Shown: piece by piece, positions 17,459-24,744 of the stretch
Layout: each line of letters opens with the position of its first letter
How positions within the stretch are numbered: the first letter of the stretch is position 1
Source: UBA2991 sp965221735
GTDB lineage: Bacteria; Chloroflexota; Dehalococcoidia; Tepidiformales; Tepidiformaceae
NCBI GenBank assembly: GCA_965221735.1
Contig: OZ244910.1
Location: forward strand, 2,790,001-2,854,000
Direction: 5' to 3'
Length of the DNA: 64,000 nt
The notes under the pieces: model-generated
What the model was told of the DNA's origin: nothing
The model's database searches: none
The model's input: only the letters and a program-made list of their open reading frames with translations
Program-made: the position numbers and the translations under genes

Positions 17459-18370
17459 ATGCTCGACCTGACAGGGAAGGTGGCGTTCGTGACGGGCTCG
17501 GGGAGCGGCATCGGGGAGGGTACGGCGCTCGCGCTCGCACGGGCGGGAGCGGCGGTGGCCTGCACCGACCTCGACGCCGAGCGCGCCGAGGCGACGGCGG
17601 CGCAGGTGCGCTCGCTGGGGCGGGAGGCGCTGGCGGCGGCGGTCGACGTGCGTGACCTCGGGTCCCTGGAGGCAGCGGTGTCGGCCACGGCCGCGCAGCT
17701 CGGAGGGCTCGACATCGCCGTTGCGAACGCGGGCATCTCGCGCGGCTCGAACGTGCTCACGCTCACGGAGGAGGACGTCGACACGGTGTTCGACGTGAAC
17801 ACGAAGGGCGTGTTCCTGACGGTGAAGGCTTGCGCGCGCGAGATGGTGCGGGCGGGGCGCGCGGGACGGGTGGTGGTGATCTCGTCGGTGAGCGGGGAGC
17901 GGGCGGAGATGGGGTCGTCGGCGTACTGCGGGAGCAAGGCGGCCGTGCGGATGATGACGCGCTGCTGGGCGCTCGACCTGGCGCCATTCGGGATCACGGT
18001 GAACAGCGTCGCGCCGGGGATGACGGACACGCGCATGTGGGGCGCGGTGGCGGCGCGCAGGGACGCGCGCGACGCGCTCGCGCGGGAGCTACCGTTCGGC
18101 CGCGTCGGCCAGCCGGCGGACATCGGGAATCTCGTCTGCTGGCTCGCGAGCGACGAGGCCGAGTACATGACGGGCAGCTACAACGTCATGGACGGCGGCC
18201 TGCTCGACGGCCGCGGCCTCACGTTCCGGGACCTGCCGGAACGGCTGCTCGAGGTGCGGGAGCGGGTCGCGTCGGAGGGCGGCGAGAGCGTGCTCGCGTC
18301 GATGGACGCGGAGGCGGAGGCGGGAGCGGCACGCGCCGCCGAGCAGCGCGAGCGGCACGGGCTGTTCTAG
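17459..18370 (+). CDS. short-chain dehydrogenase/reductase
   Basis: A 303-residue SDR. TGSGSGIG near residue 12 binds the nucleotide, CTDLDAERA suggests NAD preference, NAGISRG and the catalytic Ser/Tyr/Lys (VISSVSGE, then YCGSK) are intact. A C-terminal extension of about 45 residues, rich in Glu and Ala, goes beyond the usual 250-260. The ATG is chosen for GGGAGGACGAG directly upstream; an in-frame ATG at 17423 overlaps a GATAAT -10-like element. The 3' part is overlapped antisense by the four-helix-bundle frame. Confidence 0.88.
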   Translation: MLDLTGKVAFVTGSGSGIGEGTALALARAGAAVACTDLDAERAEATAAQVRSLGREALAAAVDVRDLGSLEAAVSATAAQLGGLDIAVANAGISRGSNVLTLTEEDVDTVFDVNTKGVFLTVKACAREMVRAGRAGRVVVISSVSGERAEMGSSAYCGSKAAVRMMTRCWALDLAPFGITVNSVAPGMTDTRMWGAVAARRDARDALARELPFGRVGQPADIGNLVCWLASDEAEYMTGSYNVMDGGLLDGRGLTFRDLPERLLEVRERVASEGGESVLASMDAEAEAGAARAAEQRERHGLF

Positions 18371-18793
18371 TGGTCGGTGGTCGGTGGTCGGTGCAGGGGT
18401 AGCCGGGATGGCTACGAGCGTCCCGTGCGCGTTCTCTCGCGAAGCGAGCGCCTGAGGGCCAGCCAGCAGGCGTCCAACGACCCCTGCCTGCTTGAGCGCA
18501 TCCTCGACGGTGTCGTGGGGAACCAGGCCCAGTCGCTCCGCCAGAAGCAGGAATGTCTCAGTCTCGGCCAGCGAGCCACTCGCTATGCCGAGGAACTGAA
18601 GGAACTCCCTGGTTCCATGCCGCTCTGCACCCTCGGCGATGTTCGCCGGGACGGAGGTTGCGGCGAGCCGCACCTGGCTCGTCATGCCAAACCGCTCCTC
18701 GCGAGGAAGTGCGGCCGAGAGACGCCATACGGTCTCGGCCAACTCCATCGACCTCTGCCAGACCTCAAGGTCGCGGTAGTTGCGTATCGCCAT
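18089..18793 (-). CDS. four-helix bundle (23S rRNA intervening-sequence/S23-type) protein with run-on C-terminus
   Basis: Residues 1-115 are a typical S23/IVP-type four-helix bundle: YRDLEVWQRSMELAETVW, MTSQVRLAATSVPANIAEG, REFLQFLGIASGSLAETETF. Such proteins are normally 115-130 residues long. Here no stop follows; the frame crosses the heptamer repeat at 18371-18393 and runs about 280 bases antisense into the SDR gene, giving 234 residues. The tail is therefore probably not native and the stop may have been lost. The gene lies between inverted heptamer repeats. Relatives occur in 23S rRNA insertions and near diversity-generating elements. Confidence 0.7.
   Translation of the reverse strand: MAIRNYRDLEVWQRSMELAETVWRLSAALPREERFGMTSQVRLAATSVPANIAEGAERHGTREFLQFLGIASGSLAETETFLLLAERLGLVPHDTVEDALKQAGVVGRLLAGPQALASRENAHGTLVAIPATPAPTTDHRPLEQPVPLALLGGACRSRLRLRVHRREHALAALRRDPLPHLEQPFRQVPEREAAAVEQAAVHDVVAARHVLGLVAREPADEIPDVRRLADAAER
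18371..18393. repeat. heptamer repeat, left copy
   Basis: Three perfect TGGTCGG units plus two bases, starting immediately after the SDR stop. It is the reverse complement of the array at 18834-18882, so the four-helix-bundle gene is flanked by inverted heptamer arrays. Confidence 0.8.
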
Positions 18794-18833
18794 GGTCGGC
18801 ACCATACGCTGTCGTGGCGCAACCGTTCCCTGC

Positions 18834-18882
18834 TCACCGACCACCGATCACCGACCACCGATCACCGACCACCGATCACTGG
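18834..18882. repeat. heptamer repeat, right copy
   Basis: Six units alternating TCACCGA and CCACCGA plus a degenerate seventh. It lies upstream of the minus-strand four-helix-bundle gene and upstream of the plus-strand acyl-CoA dehydrogenase gene. Confidence 0.85.
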
Positions 18883-18916
18883 TACATTCCCCAGCGCCAA
18901 CGACGGAGGTTGAGCC

Positions 18917-20131
18917 GTGGTAACTGAGACGAGAGAAGCGCTGGGCCAGGCGGAGATCGATGAGCTTCGCGACCGGACCAAGGCGTTCATGGACGAGCAC
19001 ATCTACCCGAACGAGGCGGCATTCTCGGAGCACGACGAGGCGGCCGACGCGCTCATGCGCGACCTGCAGGGACAGACGAAGGGGATGGGGATGTGGGCCC
19101 CGCACCTGCCGGCCGAGGCAGGGGGCATGGGCATCGGCTTCATGCCGTACGTGTACATGAACGAGATCCTGGGGCGGAGCCCGTTCGCGCCGCGGTCGTT
19201 CGGGGCGCAGGCGCCGGACTCCGGGAACGCGGAGATCCTGTGGCAGTTCGGAACGCCCGAGCAGCAGGAACGCTGGATGAAGCCGCTGGTCGAGGGCGAC
19301 ATCACCTCGTGCTTCTCCATGACGGAGCCGGAGGTCTCGGGGGCGGACCCGACGAACCTGCAGACGACGGCCGTGCGCGACGGCGACGAGTGGGTGATCA
19401 ACGGGCACAAGTGGTTCACGAGCGGGGCGCTGAACGCGTCGTTCGCGATCGTGATGTGCGTGACGGAGCCGGATCAGCCGCCGCATAGCCGCATGAGCCA
19501 GATCATCGTGCCGACGGACACGCCGGGGTTCGACATCATCCGGCCCGTCAGCGTGATGGGGGACACCGAGGGGCACCACTGCGAGATTCGCTACAACGAC
19601 GTGCGCGTGCCACTCACGAACGTGCTGGGCGAGGCGGGCGGCGGCTTCCGCATCGCGCAGAAGCGGCTGGGTCCGGGGCGCATCCACCACTGCATGCGCT
19701 GGCTGGGCCAGAGCCAGCGGGCGTTCGAGATCATGTGCGACTACTCGCTCAAGCGGCAGGTGTTCGGCGGACCGCTGGCGGACAAGCAGACGATCCAGAA
19801 CTGGATCGCGGACTCGTACGTCGAGATCCAGGCGGCGCGGCTGCTGACGCTGCGGGCGGCGGAGAAGATCGACACGGGCGACGAGGCGCGGGTCGAGATC
19901 TCGGCGATCAAGTTCTTCGGCGCGAAGGTGCTGCACGACGTGATCGACCGCGCGATCCAGACGCACGGGGCGCGCGGGGTGAGCGGCGACACGCCGCTGG
20001 AGTCGATGTACCGGGCGGCCCGCAGCGCGCGCATCTACGACGGTCCCGACGAGACGCACCGGATGGTGGTCTCGCGGCGCATCCTGCGCAGCTTCCGCGA
20101 GGGCGCGGGCTGGGACTTCGCCGCGCTCTAG
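18917..20131 (+). CDS. acyl-CoA dehydrogenase family protein
   Basis: A 404-residue FAD-dependent acyl-CoA dehydrogenase of the long ACAD10/11-like branch, starting with GTG after a GACGGAGG site. The flavin-binding segment CFSMTEPEVSGADPTNLQTT and the C-terminal QTHGARGVSGDTPLESMYRA region are typical. It lies 13 bases upstream of an APH-like kinase gene. The same pairing is fused in human ACAD10/11 and separate in the Pseudomonas lva (levulinate) operon, where a 4-hydroxyacyl-CoA is phosphorylated and then dehydrated. A role in 4-hydroxyacyl-CoA breakdown is the best inference. Confidence 0.88.
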   Translation: MVTETREALGQAEIDELRDRTKAFMDEHIYPNEAAFSEHDEAADALMRDLQGQTKGMGMWAPHLPAEAGGMGIGFMPYVYMNEILGRSPFAPRSFGAQAPDSGNAEILWQFGTPEQQERWMKPLVEGDITSCFSMTEPEVSGADPTNLQTTAVRDGDEWVINGHKWFTSGALNASFAIVMCVTEPDQPPHSRMSQIIVPTDTPGFDIIRPVSVMGDTEGHHCEIRYNDVRVPLTNVLGEAGGGFRIAQKRLGPGRIHHCMRWLGQSQRAFEIMCDYSLKRQVFGGPLADKQTIQNWIADSYVEIQAARLLTLRAAEKIDTGDEARVEISAIKFFGAKVLHDVIDRAIQTHGARGVSGDTPLESMYRAARSARIYDGPDETHRMVVSRRILRSFREGAGWDFAAL

Positions 20132-20144
20132 GGGGCGACGATCG

Positions 20145-21185
20145 ATGGCGGACGGCGAGTCGGATGGCCTGATCGACGTTCCCGCGCTCGAGCGGTTCCT
20201 TGCCGAGCGGGTGCCGGGGGACGACGTGCCGCTCGCGTGCGAGCGGCACGTGGTGGGCTCCTCGAACGTGACCTACTACGTGACGCGGGGGTCGCAGCAG
20301 TGGGTGCTGCGTCGACCGCCGCCGGGACCGCTGCTGCCGACGGCGCACGACGTGCTGCGCGAGCACCGCTTCATGGCGGCGCTGCAGGGCCGGGCGCGCG
20401 TCCCCACGCCGGTGATCGCGTGCGACGACGACTCGGTCATCGGGGCGCCGTTCTACCTGATGGAGCGCTGCTTCGGCGCGATGATGCGGGACGGGATCCC
20501 GGAGGCGTACGACACGCCCGAGGGGAGGCGGCGCATCGCCGAGGACCTGGTGGCCTCGCTGGTGGAGATGCACGCGGTCGACTGGGAGGGAGTGGGGCTG
20601 CGGGGGCGGGCCTCGGGATACCTGGAGCGGCAGATGCGGCGCTGGATCGGCCAGTGGGAGCTGACGCGTCCCGAGACGCGAGACCTGCCGGGGCTCGACG
20701 AGATCGTGGCCTGGCTGCGGGCGCGGATGCCGGGGGACGCGGGGGCGACGGTGGTCCACGGCGACTACAGGCTCGACAACGTGATGTATGCGGCGGCGGA
20801 GCCGCGGGTCGTGGCCATCTTCGACTGGGAGATGGCGACGGTGGGCGACCCGCTGGCAGACGTGGGCTGGCTGCTCTCGTACTGGGGCGACCCGGGCGAT
20901 CCACCGCCGCCTCCGGGCTGGGATCCGCCGCAGAACCTGACGGCGCAGGAAGGGTTCCCGAGCCACGAGGAGATCATCGCGCTGTACGAGGAGGGGAGCG
21001 GCCGCTCGATGCAGCACGTCGCGTTCTATCACGTGTTCGCGGTGTTCAAGCTCGCGATCATCCTCGAGGGGCTGTACATGCAGCACCTGCAGGAGACGGG
21101 GGCGAACCCGGACAGCGCGCGCTTCGAGTGGTTCGTGCCGGTGCTGGTGGACCGGGCGCAGCGTCTGATGGCGGCTGCGGGCTAG
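20145..21185 (+). CDS. APH-like kinase paired with acyl-CoA dehydrogenase
   Basis: A 346-residue kinase-fold phosphotransferase. The catalytic motif VVHGDYRLDNVMY (about residues 203-215) and DWEMATVGDP are intact, and the N-terminal lobe has the WVLRRPPPGPLLPTAHDVLR stretch characteristic of ACAD10/11-type kinase domains and LvaA. It would phosphorylate the hydroxyl of a hydroxyacyl-CoA for the dehydrogenase-family partner encoded just upstream. Its 3' end converges with the selenoprotein-like operon, 3 bases away. Confidence 0.87.
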   Translation: MADGESDGLIDVPALERFLAERVPGDDVPLACERHVVGSSNVTYYVTRGSQQWVLRRPPPGPLLPTAHDVLREHRFMAALQGRARVPTPVIACDDDSVIGAPFYLMERCFGAMMRDGIPEAYDTPEGRRRIAEDLVASLVEMHAVDWEGVGLRGRASGYLERQMRRWIGQWELTRPETRDLPGLDEIVAWLRARMPGDAGATVVHGDYRLDNVMYAAAEPRVVAIFDWEMATVGDPLADVGWLLSYWGDPGDPPPPPGWDPPQNLTAQEGFPSHEEIIALYEEGSGRSMQHVAFYHVFAVFKLAIILEGLYMQHLQETGANPDSARFEWFVPVLVDRAQRLMAAAG

Positions 21186-21188
21186 CCG

Positions 21189-21566
21189 CTACTCAGGCAC
21201 GAGCGAGGCGACGAGCTCCCGTAACCCCTCTTCGTCGAAGGGGCCTAACGCCGCGTGAATCACCTCCCCGTTCGCGTCGATGGCGACGAATCCGGGGTGC
21301 CCGCGGATGCCGTACATGTCCGAAAAGTCCGCGCCGGCGCGCGTGTTGGCGTCGACGGTGACGAAGTCGATCTGGTCCGCGTACTCGGCCTGCAGCGCCG
21401 CCCACACGGGGCGGAGGCGGTTTCACGGGCCTCAGGTATCGATCTGGACGAAGAAGACCGTCGGGCCGGTAACAGCGCCGTCGGGGGCGGGGGCGGAGTC
21501 GCCGCCGCCGCACGCAAGCGCCGCTATCGCGAAGGTTGCGGCGGCGGCGAGGGCGAGCGGGCGCAC
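21189..21566 (-). CDS. putative selenoprotein, thioredoxin-like lipoprotein with UxxU motif
   Basis: Read through two in-frame TGA codons (21432-21434 and 21423-21425), this is a 125-residue protein. GTG start; residues 1-19 are a lipoprotein signal ending ALAC; a short linker; then TVFFVQIDT-U45-GP-U48-NRLRPVW and a thioredoxin-like remainder (IDFVTVDANTRAGADFSDMY, HPGFVAIDANGE). The two TGAs fall exactly where the neighbouring paralogues have TGA and Cys (U-x-x-C). It is the last gene of three, 5 bases after the previous stop. If TGA is not decoded as selenocysteine, the gene is dead. Its likely place is the outer face of the membrane, as a thiol/selenol redox protein. Confidence 0.7.
21398..21434 (-). 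promoter_or_regulatory. SECIS-like hairpin of the UxxU gene
   Basis: On the RNA, the first UGA is followed after 23 bases by the loop CGUGU on a perfect 6-bp stem CCGCCC/GGGCGG (21398-21414). The second UGA is 14 bases from the loop. Bacterial SECIS elements lie directly after the UGA, with a small loop carrying G at its first or second position; this one fits. It overlaps the codons for LRPVW. Confidence 0.6.
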
Positions 21567-21571
21567 GGCTG

Positions 21572-22012
21572 CTACTGGGGGAGGACCGACTCGACGAGGT
21601 CGCGCACGCCGTCGGGGCGGGTGGGGCCGAGGGCGGCGTAGGTCACCTCCCCGGACGCATCGTAGACGACGAAGCCGGGCTGCCCGATGGGGAGTCCGTG
21701 TTCGCGGATGAACTCGCGGCCCTCTTCCGTTTCGCGGTCAACCGAGAAGAACTCGATCCGGTCGCCGTACTCGTCCTCCAGGTCCGCCCACACGGGGCGG
21801 AGCGCATTGCAGGTCGGTCACCATTCGGTGTGGATGAAGTAGACCCTCGGGGTGGCCGAGACGGCAGAGTCCTCGGGGGCGGCGGCTGCCCGGGCCTGCT
21901 GGGTAGCCTCGGGCTGGGCGGGCGCGGCCGTAGGGGTAGGGTCGCTCCCGCCGCAGGCGAGCAAGACGACGGCGGCGAGGGCGGTGGCTGCTATCAGGGC
22001 GGTCAGGCGCAT
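21572..22012 (-). CDS. putative selenoprotein, thioredoxin-like lipoprotein with UxxC motif
   Basis: A 146-residue protein if TGA at 21818-21820 is read as selenocysteine (residue 65). Residues 1-20 are a lipoprotein signal (LLAC); 21-52 an Ala/Pro-rich linker; then RVYFIHTEW-U65-PTC68-NALRPVW, followed by IEFFSVDRETEEG and GQPGFVVYDASGEVTYAALG, the order of strands and cis-Pro region of a thioredoxin fold. The two halves lie in the same frame with no other defect. TGA ends other genes here, so general reassignment is unlikely. The gene sits 2 bases after its upstream paralogue. Confidence 0.8.
21783..21820 (-). promoter_or_regulatory. SECIS-like hairpin of the second UxxC gene
   Basis: A perfect 7-bp stem UCCGCCC/GGGCGGA (21783-21801 on this strand) closes the loop CGUGU, which begins 23 bases after the UGA. 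Loop and spacing are identical in all three paralogous genes. Confidence 0.65.
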
Positions 22013-22014
22013 GG

Positions 22015-22860
22015 CTATCCCTCCTCGAGGGCGGAGGCGACGAAGGCGCGCAGGGCGCCTTCCCTGGCGACAGTGGCGTCCTGGCGCACGAGCGTGTCGC
22101 CATCGTAGATGAGGAAGACCGGCTGGTAGAAGATGTTGTGCCTGCGAGCGAACTCGCTGCCATCATCGCTCTCACGGTCGACCAGGACGAACTCGATCCT
22201 GCCTTCGTATTCCTGCTGTAGTTCCTCCCACACGGGGCGGAGCTTATTGCAGGTCGGTCACCACTCGGTGTGGACGAAGTAGACCCTCGGCAGCGCGGCA
22301 ACGACTGCCTCTTCGGGCACGTCGGCGGCGGTATCGGTGGGTGTAGGTTCGGGCTCCGGCTCGGCCTCGGCGGCGGTTGAGGTCGGGGTTGACTCGTCCT
22401 CAGGAGCGGTTTCCTGTGTGGGTTCCGGATCGTCTGCCGGCTCCGGCGTCTCGGTAGGCCGCTCCTCGGACTCTCCCGGCTCTTCGGTCGGCTCCGGGTC
22501 CTCAGTGGCCGTCTCGCGGGTGGACTCGGGCGTTGCCTCCCGGGTTGGCTCGGGGGTCCGCGTGGGGGCGGCCTGGCGGGTGGCCTCGGGCTCCTCCGTA
22601 GGGGCCGAAGTGGCGGCTTCCGTGGCCCCTTCGGTCGCAGCCTCGGTTGTTGCGCCCCGCTGGGTCGCCTGCGGTTCAGCGGTGGCGGCGGCCGTGCCGG
22701 TTGCCGCAGGCGTCGAGGTGGACGCCCGGGTTCCTGCGGGCTGCTCCGTTGCGCGGGGCGTCTCGGTGCGGGTGGGGGCAGCGGGCGAAGAGTCCCCGCC
22801 ACCGCACGCCACGAGAACCGCGACGAGCACGGTAGCCGCGAGCAGCGTGATCCAGTGCAT
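22015..22860 (-). CDS. putative selenoprotein, long-linker thioredoxin-like lipoprotein with UxxC motif
   Basis: The first gene of the three-gene operon; 281 residues if TGA at 22258-22260 is selenocysteine (residue 201). Residues 1-19 form a lipoprotein signal (LVAC). Residues 20-190 are an unstructured Thr/Glu/Pro/Ala-rich linker with TEEP-, TPEP-like repeats that would hold the domain away from the membrane. Then RVYFVHTEW-U201-PTC204-NKLRPVWEEL, IEFVLVDRESDDG and YQPVFLIYDGD form the thioredoxin-like domain. Conventional gene finding would call a 200-residue lipoprotein and a separate 72-residue piece. Confidence 0.8.
22223..22260 (-). promoter_or_regulatory. SECIS-like hairpin of the first UxxC gene
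   Basis: The stem UCCGCCC/GGGAGGA pairs with a single internal G-A mismatch around the same CGUGU loop, 23 bases after the UGA. The protein changes RPVWAD to RPVWEE here, yet the hairpin is kept apart from one pair. Confidence 0.55.
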
Positions 22861-22965
22861 CGCCACTATCGTGACGGAAGCGGGAAGGATGTGCGAGAGC
22901 GGCGGGAAAGGCGGCGGCAAGGGCGCGGGCGAGCGACAAGCGGCGGTTCGCCCCACAATGACAGG

Positions 22966-23052
22966 ATGCGGGGCGGACGGCTGGTGCTGATCATGGTGGT
23001 GGGCGCGGCCTGCTTCGTGCTCGTGTTCCAGGTGCTGAGCTCGCTGGAGTAG
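22966..23052 (+). CDS. possible 28-residue single-pass membrane peptide
   Basis: A short frame encodes MRGGRLVLIMVVGAACFVLV and eight more residues, ending SSLE. The pattern of basic start, 18-residue hydrophobic helix and acidic end is that of a small membrane protein. A CACAAT -10-like element lies 7 bases upstream, which would make the message leaderless. No family is recognised and it could be a chance frame. Confidence 0.35.
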   Translation: MRGGRLVLIMVVGAACFVLVFQVLSSLE

Positions 23053-23112
23053 ACGCCGGCTCCGCATTGACGGCAGACGCGACCGCCCCGACACTCGAAA
23101 AGCGGAGGCCCC

Positions 23113-24744
23113 ATGACAGGTCTGGGTCGACGCGTCCGCCCCCACCCCCTGGCCGTGCTGATCGGGCTGCTGGCGCTCCTGGCGCTGGCGGCGGGCAGCA
23201 CAAGCGCGCCGGTCGGGGCGAGCGAGTCCGCACGCGGGCTGCGGCTTCCCTACCAGGTCAACGCCTCGCTCTCGCCGGAGAGCAAGGAGCACACGGCCAT
23301 CCTCGTGCAGAACAACAGCCGCCAGCCGGCGACGATCGTGATGGACTTCTATACGCCCGGAGGCGTGCTCATTCCGCTCGCGAGCGAGATCCACCCGGAA
23401 GTCCCGGCGTGGAGCACGCGCACCTTCAGCCAGGCCTTGAACCAGGGCCTGCTGCCGGGCTTCCGGGGCGTGGGAGTGCTCTCAAGCGACCGTCCGCTGA
23501 ACGCGCTGCTCATGCGCGAGGCCGTGGGGACGGGGAACACGAGGTCGTACGCGGTACACAACGCGTACGCGGAGAGCGGGGTGCGGGTGGCGCTTCCGTA
23601 CGTGGCTAACCAGCTCGATGAGGGTGACGGAACGGTCACGAACAGCCGCTTCTCGATCGCGAACGCGGGGCTGGACGTGGCGTGTGTCACCCTCACGTAC
23701 GAGCTCGTGCCGGGCAGAGGAGCGGCATCCTCGAACGGGGGCACGACCCTCGTCTCCAGCGACGTCGCCAGCGAAAGCTGTCCGGACGGGGGCTGGGCAA
23801 TTCCGGCGACCGGTCAGATGACGCTGGCCCCGGACGCGGGAACGCTGGCCATCGCCATGCCCTCGGGCACGGTGAACGCCCTGATGAGCGTGATGGTCGA
23901 CTCTACGGAGCCCGTGACGGTGGCGGTCGACATCTACGGCGGGGATAGCGGCGGCGCGCGGCTGGCCTCGTACAACGGGTTCGTCGTGGACGAGGACAGG
24001 CCGGGGACGACGGAGGACGACATCTCGCGGCGGGTGGTGATGCCACTCGCGCAGAAGTCGGTGGGGGGCTACTGGACCGAGTACGCCATCGCCAACCCCT
24101 GGGACGAGGCCGTGAGCGGCAGCATCGTCTACCAGGGCACGGTCAGGGGCGATCCGGACCGGGACGTGCTCGTGACGGTCGAGATCGAGGTGCCCGCGCG
24201 AGGAGGCGTCACCCACAGCGTCTACGACAGCGCCGAGCTGCCGGAGGGCTTCGAGGGCTGGGCGACGGTCTACGCGGACGAACCGGTTGCCGCCCTGCTC
24301 CTGCGAGCGAACCGGGGCGACACGGACGCCTACGCGGCGGCGAACGGGGTCCCCAAGGGGCGGACGACGACGAGCGTGAAGTTCCCGCTGGTCTTCCGCA
24401 ACGTCGACGGCTGGCGAGACCTGGAAGGCACGAACAGCTGGGTCGGGGTGGCGGTCGCGGACGGGGGGAAGGCGGAGCTCCAGATCGTGGCGGTGAACAA
24501 CCCGGCCCAGGCGATCAAGGGGTGCGAGGGGTTGGCGCTCTTCCAGACCACGATCACGATCGACGGATCGTTCGTGTTCGACCAGGGCTCCGACGACGAG
24601 GACACGACCGGGCTGGGCGCCCTGCCGACCTGCATGATGGGCGGCATGGTGATCAGGAGTAACAAGCCGATCGCCGCCATCGGAGGCGTCACCTCCGACG
24701 TGCAGGACGGCGACAACGACGCGCTCTACAACGCCTTCCCCTAG
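23113..24744 (+). CDS. secreted beta-rich protein of unknown function
   Basis: A 543-residue exported protein. Residues 1-36 form a signal peptide (Arg-rich start, LAVLIGLLALLALAAGS core, cleavage near ASES). The mature part has repeated beta-type blocks of the form LPYVANQLDEG..., MPLAQKSVGGYWTEYAIANP and FPLVFRNVDGW...TNSWVGVAV, each followed by an extended strand pair; such blocks suggest three similar domains. No catalytic motif, anchor or sorting signal is seen. An AAAAGCGGAGG site precedes the ATG. It converges with the iron ABC importer. Confidence 0.75.
   Translation: MTGLGRRVRPHPLAVLIGLLALLALAAGSTSAPVGASESARGLRLPYQVNASLSPESKEHTAILVQNNSRQPATIVMDFYTPGGVLIPLASEIHPEVPAWSTRTFSQALNQGLLPGFRGVGVLSSDRPLNALLMREAVGTGNTRSYAVHNAYAESGVRVALPYVANQLDEGDGTVTNSRFSIANAGLDVACVTLTYELVPGRGAASSNGGTTLVSSDVASESCPDGGWAIPATGQMTLAPDAGTLAIAMPSGTVNALMSVMVDSTEPVTVAVDIYGGDSGGARLASYNGFVVDEDRPGTTEDDISRRVVMPLAQKSVGGYWTEYAIANPWDEAVSGSIVYQGTVRGDPDRDVLVTVEIEVPARGGVTHSVYDSAELPEGFEGWATVYADEPVAALLLRANRGDTDAYAAANGVPKGRTTTSVKFPLVFRNVDGWRDLEGTNSWVGVAVADGGKAELQIVAVNNPAQAIKGCEGLALFQTTITIDGSFVFDQGSDDEDTTGLGALPTCMMGGMVIRSNKPIAAIGGVTSDVQDGDNDALYNAFP

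Noticed and set aside
18371..18882. CRISPR array
   Set aside because: The repeats are 7-bp units in direct tandem without spacers, and no cas genes are near.
21189..22860. Reassignment of TGA to a sense codon in the whole genome
   Set aside because: Many genes in the window end in TGA where the family end is expected (for example rnhB, the FmdB-type gene, both SDRs at 10 kb), so TGA is a normal stop here.
21189..22860. Three ordinary pseudogenes with nonsense mutations
   Set aside because: The TGAs lie only at redox-Cys positions, in three paralogues, with hairpins at fixed spacing and otherwise intact frames. Random decay would not give this pattern.
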